The notes below the pieces were generated by a model. It did not search any database. It worked only from the letters and a program-made list of their open reading frames with translations, and had not been told where the DNA came from. The translations under genes were made by a program, and so were the position numbers. A stretch of DNA of 43,326 nt from Xanthomonas bromi (GTDB lineage: Bacteria > Pseudomonadota > Gammaproteobacteria > Xanthomonadales > Xanthomonadaceae), in the NCBI RefSeq assembly GCF_900092025.1, contig NZ_FLTX01000063.1:1-43326 (forward strand), given 5' to 3'. Positions 24,933-34,318 of this stretch are shown here, in pieces (positions within the stretch are counted from its first letter, which is position 1; each line of letters begins with the position of its first letter).

Positions 24933-24977
24933 AATAGTTAGGATGCTATCAATTCAGAAATGAATCAATAGTCACTG
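24933..24977. promoter_or_regulatory. Candidate MarR operator / promoter region
   Basis: An AT-rich island of about 45 bases in GC-rich DNA lies just upstream of the marR start. It contains ATAG-8 bases-CTAT and, overlapping it, the imperfect palindrome ATCAATTCAGAAATGAATCA with a perfect TTCA-GAAA-TGAA core. On the minus strand TTGATT could be a -35 box. The position fits autorepression by the MarR protein. Confidence 0.5.
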
Positions 24978-25061
24978 AACCTTTGCAAGCTGATGCAACC
25001 GCACCTGGGGGCAGCCGGGCTGTCCTCGGGTACCATGCTCGCCCCCTTTGGGTGCACTTGC

Positions 25062-25664
25062 ATGAGCCAGTCCGACCAGCCCGATTCCACCGTGACCCAG
25101 ACCCAGGCCGAAGAGGCCGTGCGCACCCTGCTGCGCTGGGCCGGCGAAGACCCCAGCCGCGAAGGCCTGCTCGATACACCGCGCCGGGTGGCAGAAGCCT
25201 ATGGCGACTGGTTCAGCGGCTACCGCAAAGAACCGCGCGAATACCTGGAACGCACCTTCGAGGAAGTGGCCGGCTACGACGAACTGATCGTGCTGCGCGA
25301 CATCTCCTACGAAAGCCATTGCGAACACCACATGGCGCCGATCATCGGCAAGGTGCACGTGGGCTACCTGCCGCGCGGCAAGGTGGTGGGCATCAGCAAG
25401 CTGGCCCGGGTGGTGGAAGGCTACGCGCGCCGCTTCCAGGTGCAGGAAAAGATGACCGCGCAGATCGCCCAGTGCATCCAGGACGTGCTGCAGCCGCGCG
25501 GCGTGGGCGTGGTGGTGGAAGGCGCACACGAGTGCATGACCACCCGCGGCATCCACAAGCGCGGCGTCAGCATGGTGACCTCCATGATGCTGGGCAGCTT
25601 CCGCGACGACGCGCGCACCCGAGCCGAATTCCTGCAATTCATCGAAGTGGGCGGCAAGCGTTGA
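25062..25664 (+). CDS. folE: GTP cyclohydrolase I
   Basis: A 200-residue FolE, which opens GTP to 7,8-dihydroneopterin triphosphate, the first step of folate (and pterin) synthesis. The zinc and active-site signatures are clear: [19 protein letters not shown] (Cys-x-x-His), then [20 protein letters not shown] and [11 protein letters not shown] for the second zinc Cys. The ATG at 25062 ([11 protein letters not shown]) gives the normal length; the frame is open further upstream. The condensin-like operon starts 19 bases after its stop and may be read from the folE promoter. Confidence 0.95.
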   Translation: MSQSDQPDSTVTQTQAEEAVRTLLRWAGEDPSREGLLDTPRRVAEAYGDWFSGYRKEPREYLERTFEEVAGYDELIVLRDISYESHCEHHMAPIIGKVHVGYLPRGKVVGISKLARVVEGYARRFQVQEKMTAQIAQCIQDVLQPRGVGVVVEGAHECMTTRGIHKRGVSMVTSMMLGSFRDDARTRAEFLQFIEVGGKR

Positions 25665-25683
25665 GGCAGTCGCTGCAGCGCCT

Positions 25684-27153
25684 ATGAAGCATCAGGCACG
25701 TATCGCCGGCTATCGGCAATTGCGCGAGCAGCCGGTGTGGAAACTGCTCGCCGCCGACCACGCGCCCGAGCTGATCGGCCTGCTGCAGACGGTGCTGATG
25801 GATGGCGAACGCCGGCTGCCCTCGGCTGTCTTGCATGAGCGTTTGCAACGCCAGCTGGATGCCTTGCGCGCCGACGAGCTGTCGCGCGAACTGCCGCGCA
25901 CCGCACAAGCCTATCTGGCGCATTGGTTGGCACAGGGCTGGCTGGAACGCCGCCTGCCCGAAGGCGCGGGCGAAGAAGAATACGAACTCTCGCGTGCCGC
26001 GACCCAGGCCATCCGCTTCATCGTGGGCCTGCGCGACAGCGGCAGCAGTGCTACCGAAAGCCGCCTGTCGCTGGTGATCCAGCAGCTGGTGCAGCTGGCC
26101 GGCCAGACCGAAGCCGACCCGGAAGTACGCCTGGCCGCCTTGCGCGACGAACGTGCCCGCATCGATGCCGAAATCGAACGGGTGGCCTCGGGCCGCGTGG
26201 CGGCGCTGGATGGCAAGCGCGCGCTGGAGCGTGCACGCGACCTGATTCATCTCTCCGACGAACTGGCGGAAGACTTCCATCGCGTACGCGACGATTTCGA
26301 GCAACTCAATCGCCAGTTCCGCGAGCGCATCATCGACGACGAAGGCGCGCGCGGCGATGTGCTGGAGCAGTTGTTCAACGGCGTGGACGTGATCGCCGAC
26401 AGCGAGGCCGGGCGCACCTTCGAGGCGTTCTGGAGTCTGCTCAACGACACCCAGCAAAGCAGCCAGCTCGATCAGGCCCTGGACGCCCTGCTCGCACGCG
26501 GGTTCGCGCGCAAGCTCGATCGTCGCGAACGCGCGTTCCTGCGCGGACTCACCGGCACCTTGCTGGAGCGCGGCGGCGAAGTGCATACGGTGATGCAGCA
26601 CTTCGCGCGCAGCCTGCGTGGGTTCGTGCAGAGCCGCGGGTATCTGGAACAGCGCAGGCTCAATCAGCTGCTCAAGCAGGCCCAGGGCGAAGCCCTGCAG
26701 TTGCGCGACAGCCTGCATGCCGCCGCCGCCACCGGCTACACCCAGGCGCTGAGCAGCAGCCGGCTGCGTTCGTTGTCGCAATGGCGGCTGCACGACCCAC
26801 GGCTGACCCAGGTCGATGGACGCGTGCACGCTGCCGATGCGGCGGATATCTCGCTGGACAGCGTGGGCGACCTGGTCGCGCAATCGGAGATCGATGTGCG
26901 CACCTTGCGCAACGATCTGTACGTGCTGCTTGGGCAACAGCCGCGGCTCACCATTGGCGATGCACTGCAGCAGCGCCCGGCCGCGCAGGGGCTGGGCAGC
27001 GTGATCGGCTATCTGTCGCTGGGCACGCGCCACGGCATGGTGGTCGACGGACAGATGGAAACGGTGCAATGGGAAGGCGGCGACGGCGCGGTGCGGCGTG
27101 CGCGCATTCCCTTGGTGTGGTTTACCCGGGAGAAACGCAATGAACTGGTCTGA
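25684..27153 (+). CDS. JetA/MksF-type kleisin subunit (DUF3375)
   Basis: A 489-residue DUF3375 protein, the kleisin-like subunit of MksBEF and Wadjet (JetABCD) SMC complexes. The family N-terminus ([18 protein letters not shown]), the region [16 protein letters not shown], the helical middle ([14 protein letters not shown]) and the C-terminal LVWFTREKR are visible. The kleisin bridges the SMC ATPase heads and binds the DUF4194 partner. It starts 19 bases after folE and overlaps the next gene by 14 bases, indicating translational coupling. The ribosome-binding site is weak. Confidence 0.85.
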   Translation: MKHQARIAGYRQLREQPVWKLLAADHAPELIGLLQTVLMDGERRLPSAVLHERLQRQLDALRADELSRELPRTAQAYLAHWLAQGWLERRLPEGAGEEEYELSRAATQAIRFIVGLRDSGSSATESRLSLVIQQLVQLAGQTEADPEVRLAALRDERARIDAEIERVASGRVAALDGKRALERARDLIHLSDELAEDFHRVRDDFEQLNRQFRERIIDDEGARGDVLEQLFNGVDVIADSEAGRTFEAFWSLLNDTQQSSQLDQALDALLARGFARKLDRRERAFLRGLTGTLLERGGEVHTVMQHFARSLRGFVQSRGYLEQRRLNQLLKQAQGEALQLRDSLHAAAATGYTQALSSSRLRSLSQWRLHDPRLTQVDGRVHAADAADISLDSVGDLVAQSEIDVRTLRNDLYVLLGQQPRLTIGDALQQRPAAQGLGSVIGYLSLGTRHGMVVDGQMETVQWEGGDGAVRRARIPLVWFTREKRNELV

Positions 27154-27844
27154 GCAGGCGCGGTCCGACATGCACGAGGACGACGAGGACGCCGCCGGCA
27201 GCTCGTCGCCGCTGCGCGCCAGCGATGTCGCCGGCGACGCACCGGGCGGTGCGCTGTTTTTGGGCGACACCGGTACGCTGCCGTTCGACGCGCGCCGCGC
27301 GCTGTGCCAGTTGCTGGCAGGGCCCAGCATCGATGCGCAGCGGCACGGCGCGTTATGGCCGGCGCTCCTGCGCAACGAGGCGGCGATTCGCCGGGTGTTG
27401 TGCGAGCTGTTCCTGGAGCTGGTGCTGGACCGTGACGGCGGGGTGGCGTTCACCCGCCAGGCCGACACCGCCGAGCTGGAATCGCCCTCCCTGCTGCGTA
27501 GCGCGCCGCTGACCTTCATCGAGTCGGTGCTGCTGTTGTTTCTGCGCCAGCAGCTGGCCGAGGCCGATACGCGTGGTGAGCGCGCGGTGGTGGACGAGGC
27601 GCAGTTGGTGGAGGCGTTGTCGGTGTACGAAAAGAACGTCTCCACCGACAAGGCCGGGTTCACGCGGCGGGTGATGACGGCCATCGGCAAGATGCGCGAT
27701 AACCAGTTGCTGTCGCGCTTGCGCGGTAGCGAGGAGCGGTACGAGGTGTCGCCGGTGTTGAAGTTGTTGTTCTCTGCAGAGGATGTGCAGGCGTTGGTGT
27801 TGGCGTATCGGGAGTTGCGAGAGGGGGAGGTTGCGCTGGATTGA
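27140..27844 (+). CDS. JetB/MksE-type accessory subunit (DUF4194)
   Basis: A 234-residue DUF4194 protein, the kleisin-binding winged-helix (KITE) subunit of MksBEF/Wadjet complexes. After an acidic, disordered N-terminus ([12 protein letters not shown]) the domain runs from about residue 45. Recognisable segments are [32 protein letters not shown], then [15 protein letters not shown] and [20 protein letters not shown]. The ATG at 27140 has a GGGAG site inside the end of the kleisin gene. The SMC gene that should follow directly is 865 bases away. Confidence 0.85.
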   Translation: MNWSEQARSDMHEDDEDAAGSSSPLRASDVAGDAPGGALFLGDTGTLPFDARRALCQLLAGPSIDAQRHGALWPALLRNEAAIRRVLCELFLELVLDRDGGVAFTRQADTAELESPSLLRSAPLTFIESVLLLFLRQQLAEADTRGERAVVDEAQLVEALSVYEKNVSTDKAGFTRRVMTAIGKMRDNQLLSRLRGSEERYEVSPVLKLLFSAEDVQALVLAYRELREGEVALD

Positions 27845-27870
27845 TGCCTCTTGCGCCTGGGACAGCATTT

Positions 27871-27914
27871 CCCTTCTCCCTCGGGGAGAAGGTGCCCGAA
27901 GGGCGGATGAGGGT
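27871..27914. repeat. Dispersed intergenic repeat, module A, copy 2
   Basis: CCCTTCTCCCTCGGGGAGAA, then GGTGCCCGAAGGGCGGATGA match the other module A copies. The hairpin lies 27 bases after the DUF4194 stop and could terminate the upstream transcript. Confidence 0.75.
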
Positions 27915-27993
27915 GTGATTGCAGGCAGTGTTTGATTGTTGCGGGCTGTGTTTGAGTAAGGCAGAGCTTTCACGCCCTGTCGGGCGCGAGTCG

Positions 27994-28021
27994 CTTTTTC
28001 TTTGCTTGTGCAAAGAAAAAG
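27994..28021. terminator. Perfect 12-bp hairpin with A/T-rich arms
   Basis: CTTTTTCTTTGC, a TTGT loop and GCAAAGAAAAAG form a perfect stem. The T-rich left arm and A-rich right arm give it terminator-like character on both strands. The surrounding GTAACCAAAAAGAAAGC text is a common intergenic sequence type in xanthomonads. Confidence 0.45.
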
Positions 28022-28097
28022 TAACCAAAAAGAAAGCACACCCCGTCCTCGCGCCCTGCGCGCCTGCGGCGCTGCGGGTGCGCAAGTCCGGCAGAAA

Positions 28098-28131
28098 TTT
28101 TTGTAAGGGACATCCCTGTCCCTTACAAAAA
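28098..28131. repeat. Perfect 15-bp inverted repeat
   Basis: TTTTTGTAAGGGACA, a TCCC loop and TGTCCCTTACAAAAA form a perfect 15-bp stem. The low-GC ends resemble a bidirectional terminator or the tip of a small palindromic element. It is the longest perfect hairpin I found in the window. Confidence 0.6.
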
Positions 28132-28217
28132 CGACGCGCATCCTTGCGCGCCGCCCTGCGGGTTGTATCTGCCGGCCTTGCCGCTGCGGTATGGGGCCCC
28201 GAAATGCAAACTGCGGA

Positions 28218-28269
<52 letters not shown>

Positions 28270-28312
28270 TGCATCAGCAACAGCAACAGCATGCATCAGC
28301 AGCACGATGTTG

Positions 28313-28406
28313 AAAGCAGCAAAGCAGCAAAGCAGCAAAGCAGCAAAGCAGCAAAGCAGCAAAGCAGCAAAGCAGCAAAGCAGCAAAGCAGCAAAGCAGC
28401 AAAGCA
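28313..28406. repeat. AAAGCAGC octamer tandem array (about 11.75 copies)
   Basis: The 8-base unit AAAGCAGC is repeated without change for 94 bases, about 300 bases upstream of the SMC gene start. It lies outside any credible coding region, so copy-number change would alter spacing or transcription rather than reading frame. Confidence 0.9.
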
Positions 28407-28709
28407 GGATGTAGCGATGCAGTAACGATGAAGGGGCGATGGTGGCCGCGGTCGGCCGACGTGGACAAGGTTGGTGGTGCAGGTGTTCGAAAAATCCGCA
28501 ACGGTTGTCGCATTCGTGCGCCCTCCACACCAGTTGGTTCAAAGAACCTGCTTTTTTCAGGAGCGAGTCCGGTCGCGAAGCCGCTCACGCATTCCATCCA
28601 CTGCTCAAACTCGAACCGCATTCCGCATTCCGCACCACAAAGAAATGCTTCACCGTTCGTGATGGTCTGTCCTTGGCGTCCCTGTCGTTCCGTTTTTGGT
28701 GAGTGAGCA

Positions 28710-31700
28710 ATGAATTCCCAGTCCAACCTGTCGCCGGCGTCGCCGGGTGCTTCCTTGTTTGCCGAGACGCTGGCCGAGCAGCGTGCGCAGCAGTTCCGCA
28801 TGCGGCGCTTGCAGGTGCACAACTGGGGCACGTTCAACGGCTTGACCGAGGTGCCGATCGCCGAGAAGGGGTTTCTGTTCGTCGGGCGGTCGGGTTCGGG
28901 CAAGTCCACCTTGCTGGATGCGATGTCGGCACTGCTGACACCGCCGAGCATCGTCGACTTCAACGCGGCCGCGCGCGAGGCCGAGCGTAGCGGGCGCGAT
29001 CGCAGTCTGGTGTCGTACGTGCGCGGTGCCTGGGCCGATCAGCAGGACAGCGCCTCCGGCGAGATCGCCACGCAATACCTGCGCAAGGGCGCCACCTGGA
29101 CGGCGCTGGTGCTGGAATACCGCAACGCGCAGGGCGAGGCGGTGAGCCTGATTCGCCTGTTCTGGATCGCCGGCAGTGGCAACGCGGCGGCCGACGTGCG
29201 CCGCCACTACATGGTGGCCCGGCGCAGCTTCGATGTGGCCAGCGAGCTGGATGGTTTCGACCTGGACCTGCGCAAGCTCAAGGCGCGGCTGGGCGAGGAG
29301 GTGGCGCATTTCGACGGGTTCGCCGGCTATGCCGAACGTTTCCGGCACGCGCTGGGCATCGGCAACGAGATGGCGCTGCGGCTGTTGCATAAAACCCAGT
29401 CGGCCAAGAATCTGGGCGATCTCAATGCGTTCCTGCGCGGCTTCATGCTGGACGAGCCGCGCACCTTCGAAGCGGCCGATCGGCTGGTGGAGGATTTTGC
29501 CGAACTCGATGGCGCGCACCATGCGGTGGTTACCGCGCGGCGCCAGGTGGAAACGCTGACCCCTGCGCGCGAGCACCATGCGGCGCTGATGGCGTTACGC
29601 CACAGCGTCGGCGAGTTGCGCGAGCTGCAGTTGGGCGTGGACAGCTACCGCGAGCAGCAGCGGCTGGCCTTGCTGGATGAGCGCTTGCAGGAGCTGGACA
29701 ACCAGGACCGCGGACTGGCCGGCGAAGAAGGCCAGCGCCGCGAATCGCTGGACAACCACGAACAGAAGCTGGCCGGGCTGGAACGCGAGCAGCGCGCCGC
29801 CGGCGGCGAGCAGATCGAAGAACTGGAACGCGAGCGTGCGCGCGTCGAGCGCGAGCGCGACGAACGCCTGCGCCGCCGTGCGCAGATCGAACAGGCCTGC
29901 CGCCAGCTCGGGACCGCCCTGGCGGCCGGGGCCAGCGGCTTTGCCGCGCAGATCGCGCATGCGCAAACCGTGCTGGACAACGGCAAGCACGACGCCAGTG
30001 CGCTGGACGACGCGATCGCCGAACGCATGGGCGCGCGCCGCGACGACGAGCGCCGCTTTGCCGAGATCCGCGCCGAGCTGGATGCGCTGAAAAAAGCGCC
30101 ATCGAGCATGCCCGCGCCGATGCAGGCCCTGCGCGCACGGCTGTGCGAAGACACCGGCATTGCCGAGGCCGCGCTGCCGTTCGTTGGCGAGTTGGTGCAG
30201 GTACGCGAGGACCAGATGGCCTGGCGCGGTGCGATCGAGCGGGTGTTGCATGGCTTCGCACAATCGCTGCTGGTGGACGAGCGGCATTACGCGCAGGTCA
30301 GCGAATGGGTCAACCGCACCCACATCGGCACCCGACTGGTGTACTTCCGTGTGCGTCGCAACGACGAGCTGCACTCGCGGCGGGTCGATCCCGACGCGCT
30401 GCCGGGCAAGCTGCAGCTGCGCGGGCATGCCTTCACCGAGTGGCTGCGCAACGAGCTCACCCGCCGCTTCGACTATGCCTGCGTTGAGAACGCCACCGCG
30501 CTGCGCAACGCCGACCGCGCCATCACCCGCGAGGGCCAGGTCAAGCATCCCGGCGATCGCTATGAAAAGGACGACCGCCACGCGGTCAATGACCGCAAGC
30601 GGTGGTTGCTCGGTCACGACAACCGCGACAAGCTCAAGGTGTTCGAGCGCGAAGCGCAGGCGCTGGCCCAGCGCATCGCCAGCTGCGATGCCGATGTCGC
30701 AGCGCTGCGCAAACAGCGCGAACAGGACCAGGAACGCCAACTCGCTGCGCACACGCTGGTAGAGCGCGACTGGGACGAGATCGACGTCGGCCCCAAGCTG
30801 CAGCGCCTGACCGATATCGACGAGCAGTTGGTGCAGCTGCGCGAAGGCAACAGCGGTTTGCGCGCGCTCGGCCAGGCCATCGATACCGCACGCACCTTGC
30901 GCGACCAGGCCAAGCGCACCTATGACGATGTGCGGCTGGAGCGCGCGCAACTGGCGCGCGAGCGCGTGCGGCTCGAGCAGCAACACGCGGCGTGCGCTGG
31001 CCGCGCCGGCACCGCCACGCTCACGCCCACCCAGTTGCAGGGGTTGCGGGAACGTCTTGCCGCATTGACCCCGCTGTCGCTGGACAATCTGGAAGCGCAT
31101 TTCCGCGTGGTCGAGCGTGGCCTGGCCGAGCAATTGGCCGAAAGCCAGGGCCGCGACAGCCGGCTCAGCGCACAGCTGCTGGAATGCTTCCGCAGGTATT
31201 GCCAGCAATGGCCCGAAGACAGCGGCGACTTCACCGTGAGCCTGTCCAGTGCCGACGATTTCCTCGCGCGGCTGGACCGGCTGGAAAGCGACGGCCTGCC
31301 GCGGCACGAGCACCGCTTCTTCGACTTGCTGCAGACTCAGAGCAAAAACAACCTGCTCGCCCTGCAACGCCATACCGCCGAGGCCCACAAGGGCATCAAG
31401 CAGCGCATGGATGAGGTCAATGCCAGCCTGGAGCAGGTGCCGTTCAACCGCGACACCATCCTGACCATCGAGGTCAGCGACCGCCGCCTGGCCGAAGTGC
31501 AGGAATTCCAGCAACAGCTGCGTGCGGTGCTGTCGCATCAGCAGACCGAAGACCGCGCCCTGGCCGAGGCGCAGTTCGCCACCTTGCGCACTTTGGTGGC
31601 GCGTCTGGGCGCGCAGGAGCCGGACGCGCGCCGCTGGCGCGAACAGGTGCTGGACGTGCGCCTGCATGTGGAATTCATCGGCGTGGAATTGGACGCGCAG

Positions 31701-32741
31701 AGCCGTGCGCAGGTGGAGATCTACCGCAGCGGCGCCGGCAAGTCCGGCGGGCAGCGGCAGAAACTGGCCACCACCTGTTTGGCGGCAGCATTGCGCTATC
31801 AGCTCGGTGGCGAAGATGGCGAACTGCCGCGCTATTGCGCGGTGGTGCTGGACGAAGCCTTCGACAAGGCCGACAACGAATTCACCGCGCTGGCGATGAA
31901 CATCTTCGAGAACTTCGGCTTCCAAATGGTGGTGGCCACACCGCTGAAATCGGTGATGACGCTGGAGCCCTTCATCGGCGGTGCGTGTTTCGTGGAGATC
32001 AGCGGCCGGCATAACTCCGGCGTGTTGTTGATCGAATACGACGAGCAGGCACAGCGCTTGAAGTTGCCCGAGCGCTCGCGTGGCGACGAGCCGGCGGTTG
32101 CCGATGCTACGGACGCTGCGCAATCGATCACGGCTGCGAGCGAGCCTGCAGTAGTGCAGGGCACTGCAAATGCAGATGACATGGGAGCTCGCGGCGTCTC
32201 AACGCACCCGACATCGCCTGCGGTCGACGAGACGTCGCTCGCAGTAGAGAAGGCGCGCAGCAACAAGCGTGAACCGTCAGTAGCGACGGAGAACAAGCAG
32301 AGCAAGAAAACCAGGACCGCATCGCCTACGCGCGCTGCGGCACAGGCTCAAGCAAGAAAGACCGGCACATCGCCCTCACGCACATCGGCGGTGACCAGCA
32401 AGCCGGCATCGGACAAACGCGCAAGGGGTGGGTCGCACGCGCAGGCGGTGCCGTCGGCAGGAACTGTGTCCGCGCCTAACGTGGTCAAGTCCGCGCGTTC
32501 TTCAAAAGCGGGCAAGCCGATCGCGGCGCCACGCACATCCAACGTCACATCGAAGAAGGCCGTCTCTGCATCTGCGGCAGCGAAAGCCGCCACCGCCAAG
32601 CCGCGTACAACAGCCGTGTCGACGGGGCGACCAGCACGTGGTGCCGGCAAGACACCCTCGGCACGTGCGGCGGCGACACCGTTGCCGGCCAAAAAGCGCG
32701 GCGCCAAGGCAGGCACCCCGCAGACACGCGGCAAGCGCTGA
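28710..32741 (+). CDS. JetC/MksB-type SMC ATPase with a long basic C-terminal tail
   Basis: A 1343-residue SMC-like protein. The N-terminal head has HNWGTFNGL and Walker A GRSGSGKST at about 59-67. Long coiled coils (roughly 290-470 and 640-830) flank a hinge-like globular part. The C-terminal head carries the signature SGAGKSGGQRQK at about 1007-1018 and Walker B CAVVLDEAFDKAD near 1042-1054. This is the DNA-extruding motor of MksBEF/Wadjet complexes. The conserved domain ends near residue 1125. The remaining 220 or so residues are low-complexity, rich in Ala, Lys, Arg, Ser and Thr (e.g. KTRTASPTRAAAQAQARK, PAKKRGAKAG), like histone H1 or AlgP tails, and probably bind DNA without a fold. No JetD/MksG gene follows; the next gene is on the other strand. 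Plasmid-defence activity is therefore uncertain, and a chromosome-organising role is as likely. Confidence 0.85.
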   Translation: MNSQSNLSPASPGASLFAETLAEQRAQQFRMRRLQVHNWGTFNGLTEVPIAEKGFLFVGRSGSGKSTLLDAMSALLTPPSIVDFNAAAREAERSGRDRSLVSYVRGAWADQQDSASGEIATQYLRKGATWTALVLEYRNAQGEAVSLIRLFWIAGSGNAAADVRRHYMVARRSFDVASELDGFDLDLRKLKARLGEEVAHFDGFAGYAERFRHALGIGNEMALRLLHKTQSAKNLGDLNAFLRGFMLDEPRTFEAADRLVEDFAELDGAHHAVVTARRQVETLTPAREHHAALMALRHSVGELRELQLGVDSYREQQRLALLDERLQELDNQDRGLAGEEGQRRESLDNHEQKLAGLEREQRAAGGEQIEELERERARVERERDERLRRRAQIEQACRQLGTALAAGASGFAAQIAHAQTVLDNGKHDASALDDAIAERMGARRDDERRFAEIRAELDALKKAPSSMPAPMQALRARLCEDTGIAEAALPFVGELVQVREDQMAWRGAIERVLHGFAQSLLVDERHYAQVSEWVNRTHIGTRLVYFRVRRNDELHSRRVDPDALPGKLQLRGHAFTEWLRNELTRRFDYACVENATALRNADRAITREGQVKHPGDRYEKDDRHAVNDRKRWLLGHDNRDKLKVFEREAQALAQRIASCDADVAALRKQREQDQERQLAAHTLVERDWDEIDVGPKLQRLTDIDEQLVQLREGNSGLRALGQAIDTARTLRDQAKRTYDDVRLERAQLARERVRLEQQHAACAGRAGTATLTPTQLQGLRERLAALTPLSLDNLEAHFRVVERGLAEQLAESQGRDSRLSAQLLECFRRYCQQWPEDSGDFTVSLSSADDFLARLDRLESDGLPRHEHRFFDLLQTQSKNNLLALQRHTAEAHKGIKQRMDEVNASLEQVPFNRDTILTIEVSDRRLAEVQEFQQQLRAVLSHQQTEDRALAEAQFATLRTLVARLGAQEPDARRWREQVLDVRLHVEFIGVELDAQSRAQVEIYRSGAGKSGGQRQKLATTCLAAALRYQLGGEDGELPRYCAVVLDEAFDKADNEFTALAMNIFENFGFQMVVATPLKSVMTLEPFIGGACFVEISGRHNSGVLLIEYDEQAQRLKLPERSRGDEPAVADATDAAQSITAASEPAVVQGTANADDMGARGVSTHPTSPAVDETSLAVEKARSNKREPSVATENKQSKKTRTASPTRAAAQAQARKTGTSPSRTSAVTSKPASDKRARGGSHAQAVPSAGTVSAPNVVKSARSSKAGKPIAAPRTSNVTSKKAVSASAAAKAATAKPRTTAVSTGRPARGAGKTPSARAAATPLPAKKRGAKAGTPQTRGKR

Positions 32742-32807
32742 CACAGTGCACGGGTGGTGCCACCGGCTCAGGTGGCGTCACCGGCTTCGATCAGCGAGCT
32801 CCCGTGA

Positions 32808-33581
32808 CTAGTGCAGCAGATCCCAGCCCATCTTGCCGATCAGCACGATCACCAGCACCAGGAACAGTTTGCGGATCAATGGCGTGCCACCGCGTAACGC
32901 CATCCGCGTGCCAGCCACCGCGCCGGCCACGTTCGCTGCCGCCATCGGGATGCCGATCGCCAACATCACTTGCCCGCTGGGCAGGAAGAACGACAACGCC
33001 GCCAGGTTGGTGGCCAGGTTGACCACCTTGGCTGCCGCCGAGGCGCGCAGGAAATCCAGCCCGAAAAAGCGGATGAACAGGAAGATCAGAAAGCTGCCCG
33101 TGCCCGGGCCGAAGAACCCGTCGTAGAAGCCGATTGCCGCCCCCATCGCCAATGCGGTCGCCAGTTCGCGACGGCCGATCTGGCGTGGCCGGTGCAGCGC
33201 ACCGAAATCCTTCTTGATCAACGTGTAGAGCAGCATCGCGATCAGCAGCACCAGGATCAGCGGCCGCACCGCTTGCTTGGGCATCAGGCTGACCGCCGTC
33301 GCGCCCAGGAACGAGAACGTAAATGCTGCCGCCGTTGCATACAGCACCGGCCGCCACGGGAAGCGCACCGTGCGCGCATACCGCCATGCCGACGCACCGG
33401 TGCCGAACATTGCGCTGAACTTGTTGGTGCCCAGAATCAACGATGGCGCCTGCTGCGGCAGTGTTGCGAACAGGCCCGGCAACTGGATCAGTCCACCGCC
33501 GCCGACCGCCGCATCCACCAGCCCGGCGACGAACGCAATGCACAGCAGCCACGGCAATTCGGTGGGAATCGATTCCAGCAA
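32808..33581 (-). CDS. TSUP (TauE/SafE) family membrane transporter
   Basis: A 257-residue membrane protein of the TauE/SafE (sulfite/organosulfur anion exporter) family. The diagnostic repeats are GLVDAAVGGGGLIQLP near the start and GAAIGFYDGFFGPGTGSFL in the middle, each followed by a T/N-rich helix (LGTNKFSAMFGTGAS, KVVNLATNLAALS). About eight hydrophobic segments are present. The frame is open to 33749, but that extension only translates the heptamer repeats. I chose the TTG at 33581, seven bases after GGAG, which gives the usual length. The substrate is not determinable. Confidence 0.75.
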   Translation of the reverse strand: MLESIPTELPWLLCIAFVAGLVDAAVGGGGLIQLPGLFATLPQQAPSLILGTNKFSAMFGTGASAWRYARTVRFPWRPVLYATAAAFTFSFLGATAVSLMPKQAVRPLILVLLIAMLLYTLIKKDFGALHRPRQIGRRELATALAMGAAIGFYDGFFGPGTGSFLIFLFIRFFGLDFLRASAAAKVVNLATNLAALSFFLPSGQVMLAIGIPMAAANVAGAVAGTRMALRGGTPLIRKLFLVLVIVLIGKMGWDLLH

Positions 33582-33620
33582 GGCCACGCTCCGCACGACG
33601 GGGGCGACAGCATAGCCGCC

Positions 33621-33683
33621 GCTTTCCGCTTTCCGCTTTCCGCTTTCCGCTTTCCGCTTTCCGCTTTCCGCTTTCCGCTTTCC
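33621..33683. repeat. GCTTTCC heptamer tandem array (9 copies)
   Basis: Nine perfect copies of GCTTTCC lie just upstream of the TSUP gene start (about 40 bases) and about 50 bases upstream of the YchJ-like gene. The position between two divergent genes means that copy-number change would shift promoter spacing. Confidence 0.95.
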
Positions 33684-33717
33684 AATCCCCAATCCCCAAT
33701 CCCCAATCCCCAATCCC
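33684..33717. repeat. AATCCCC heptamer tandem array (about 5 copies)
   Basis: AATCCCC is repeated about five times directly abutting the GCTTTCC array, with the same 7-base period. The array ends 18 bases before the YchJ-like start codon, so it occupies the region where the ribosome-binding site should be. Confidence 0.9.
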
Positions 33718-33735
33718 ATCCCGCACAATCCCCGC

Positions 33736-34125
33736 ATGCCGACCTCCACACCTACCGACCCCTGTCCCTGCGGCCGCCCTGCCGATTACGCACGCTGTTG
33801 CGGCCGGTACCACGCCGGCGCCGCCGCGCCCGATGCCGAAACCCTGATGCGCGCGCGCTACAGCGCCTATGTGCGTCGCGATCGCGCTTACCTGCTGGCC
33901 AGCTGGCACCCGTCCACGCGCCCGGCGGAGCTGTCGCTGGACGAGGGCGGGCGCACCACCTGGCTCGGCCTGACCGTGCAGCGCACCCTGGAGACCGGTC
34001 CCGAAACGGCCGACGTGGTCTTTCTGGCGCGCTATCGCATCGGTGGCGGCAGCGCGGTGCGCATGACCGAACACAGCCGTTTCGTGCGCGACGCCGGCCT
34101 CTGGTACTACCTCGACGCGCGCTGA
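33736..34125 (+). CDS. YchJ-like UPF0225 family protein with SEC-C motif
   Basis: A 129-residue protein of the YchJ/UPF0225 family. The N-terminal SEC-C zinc-binding motif is [18 protein letters not shown], followed by the family core [21 protein letters not shown], then HPSTRP and [16 protein letters not shown]. The fold is NTF2-like with a zinc knuckle; the function is unknown. The ATG at 33736 lies 18 bases after the heptamer arrays, and I see no normal ribosome-binding site before it. Confidence 0.85.
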   Translation: MPTSTPTDPCPCGRPADYARCCGRYHAGAAAPDAETLMRARYSAYVRRDRAYLLASWHPSTRPAELSLDEGGRTTWLGLTVQRTLETGPETADVVFLARYRIGGGSAVRMTEHSRFVRDAGLWYYLDAR

Positions 34126-34318
34126 GCACTGCGCCGACCGGTCGCCACCGCACCCCAACCGGACGCAGCCAATCAAGGCGCCCGCCTCAACGGGCGGTCC
34201 GCGAAGCCCGTTCGGCCCGACGAACGGTATCCACGCACGGAATTTGTCGACGCCACGTTCGCAGCCGATCCCGGAAGCTTGCCGCGCAGGCGAACTCCGC
34301 CGCGGCGGGACTTGGATC

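Noticed and set aside
25639..27690. 683-residue minus-strand open frame opposite the DUF3375 gene
   Set aside because: Antisense shadow of a recognised family member; composition (His/Gln/Ala-rich) is typical of antisense translation.
29595..32123. 842-residue minus-strand open frame opposite the SMC gene
   Set aside because: It mirrors the codon structure of the SMC gene in GC-rich DNA, has no recognisable domain and conflicts with a gene with clear ATPase motifs.
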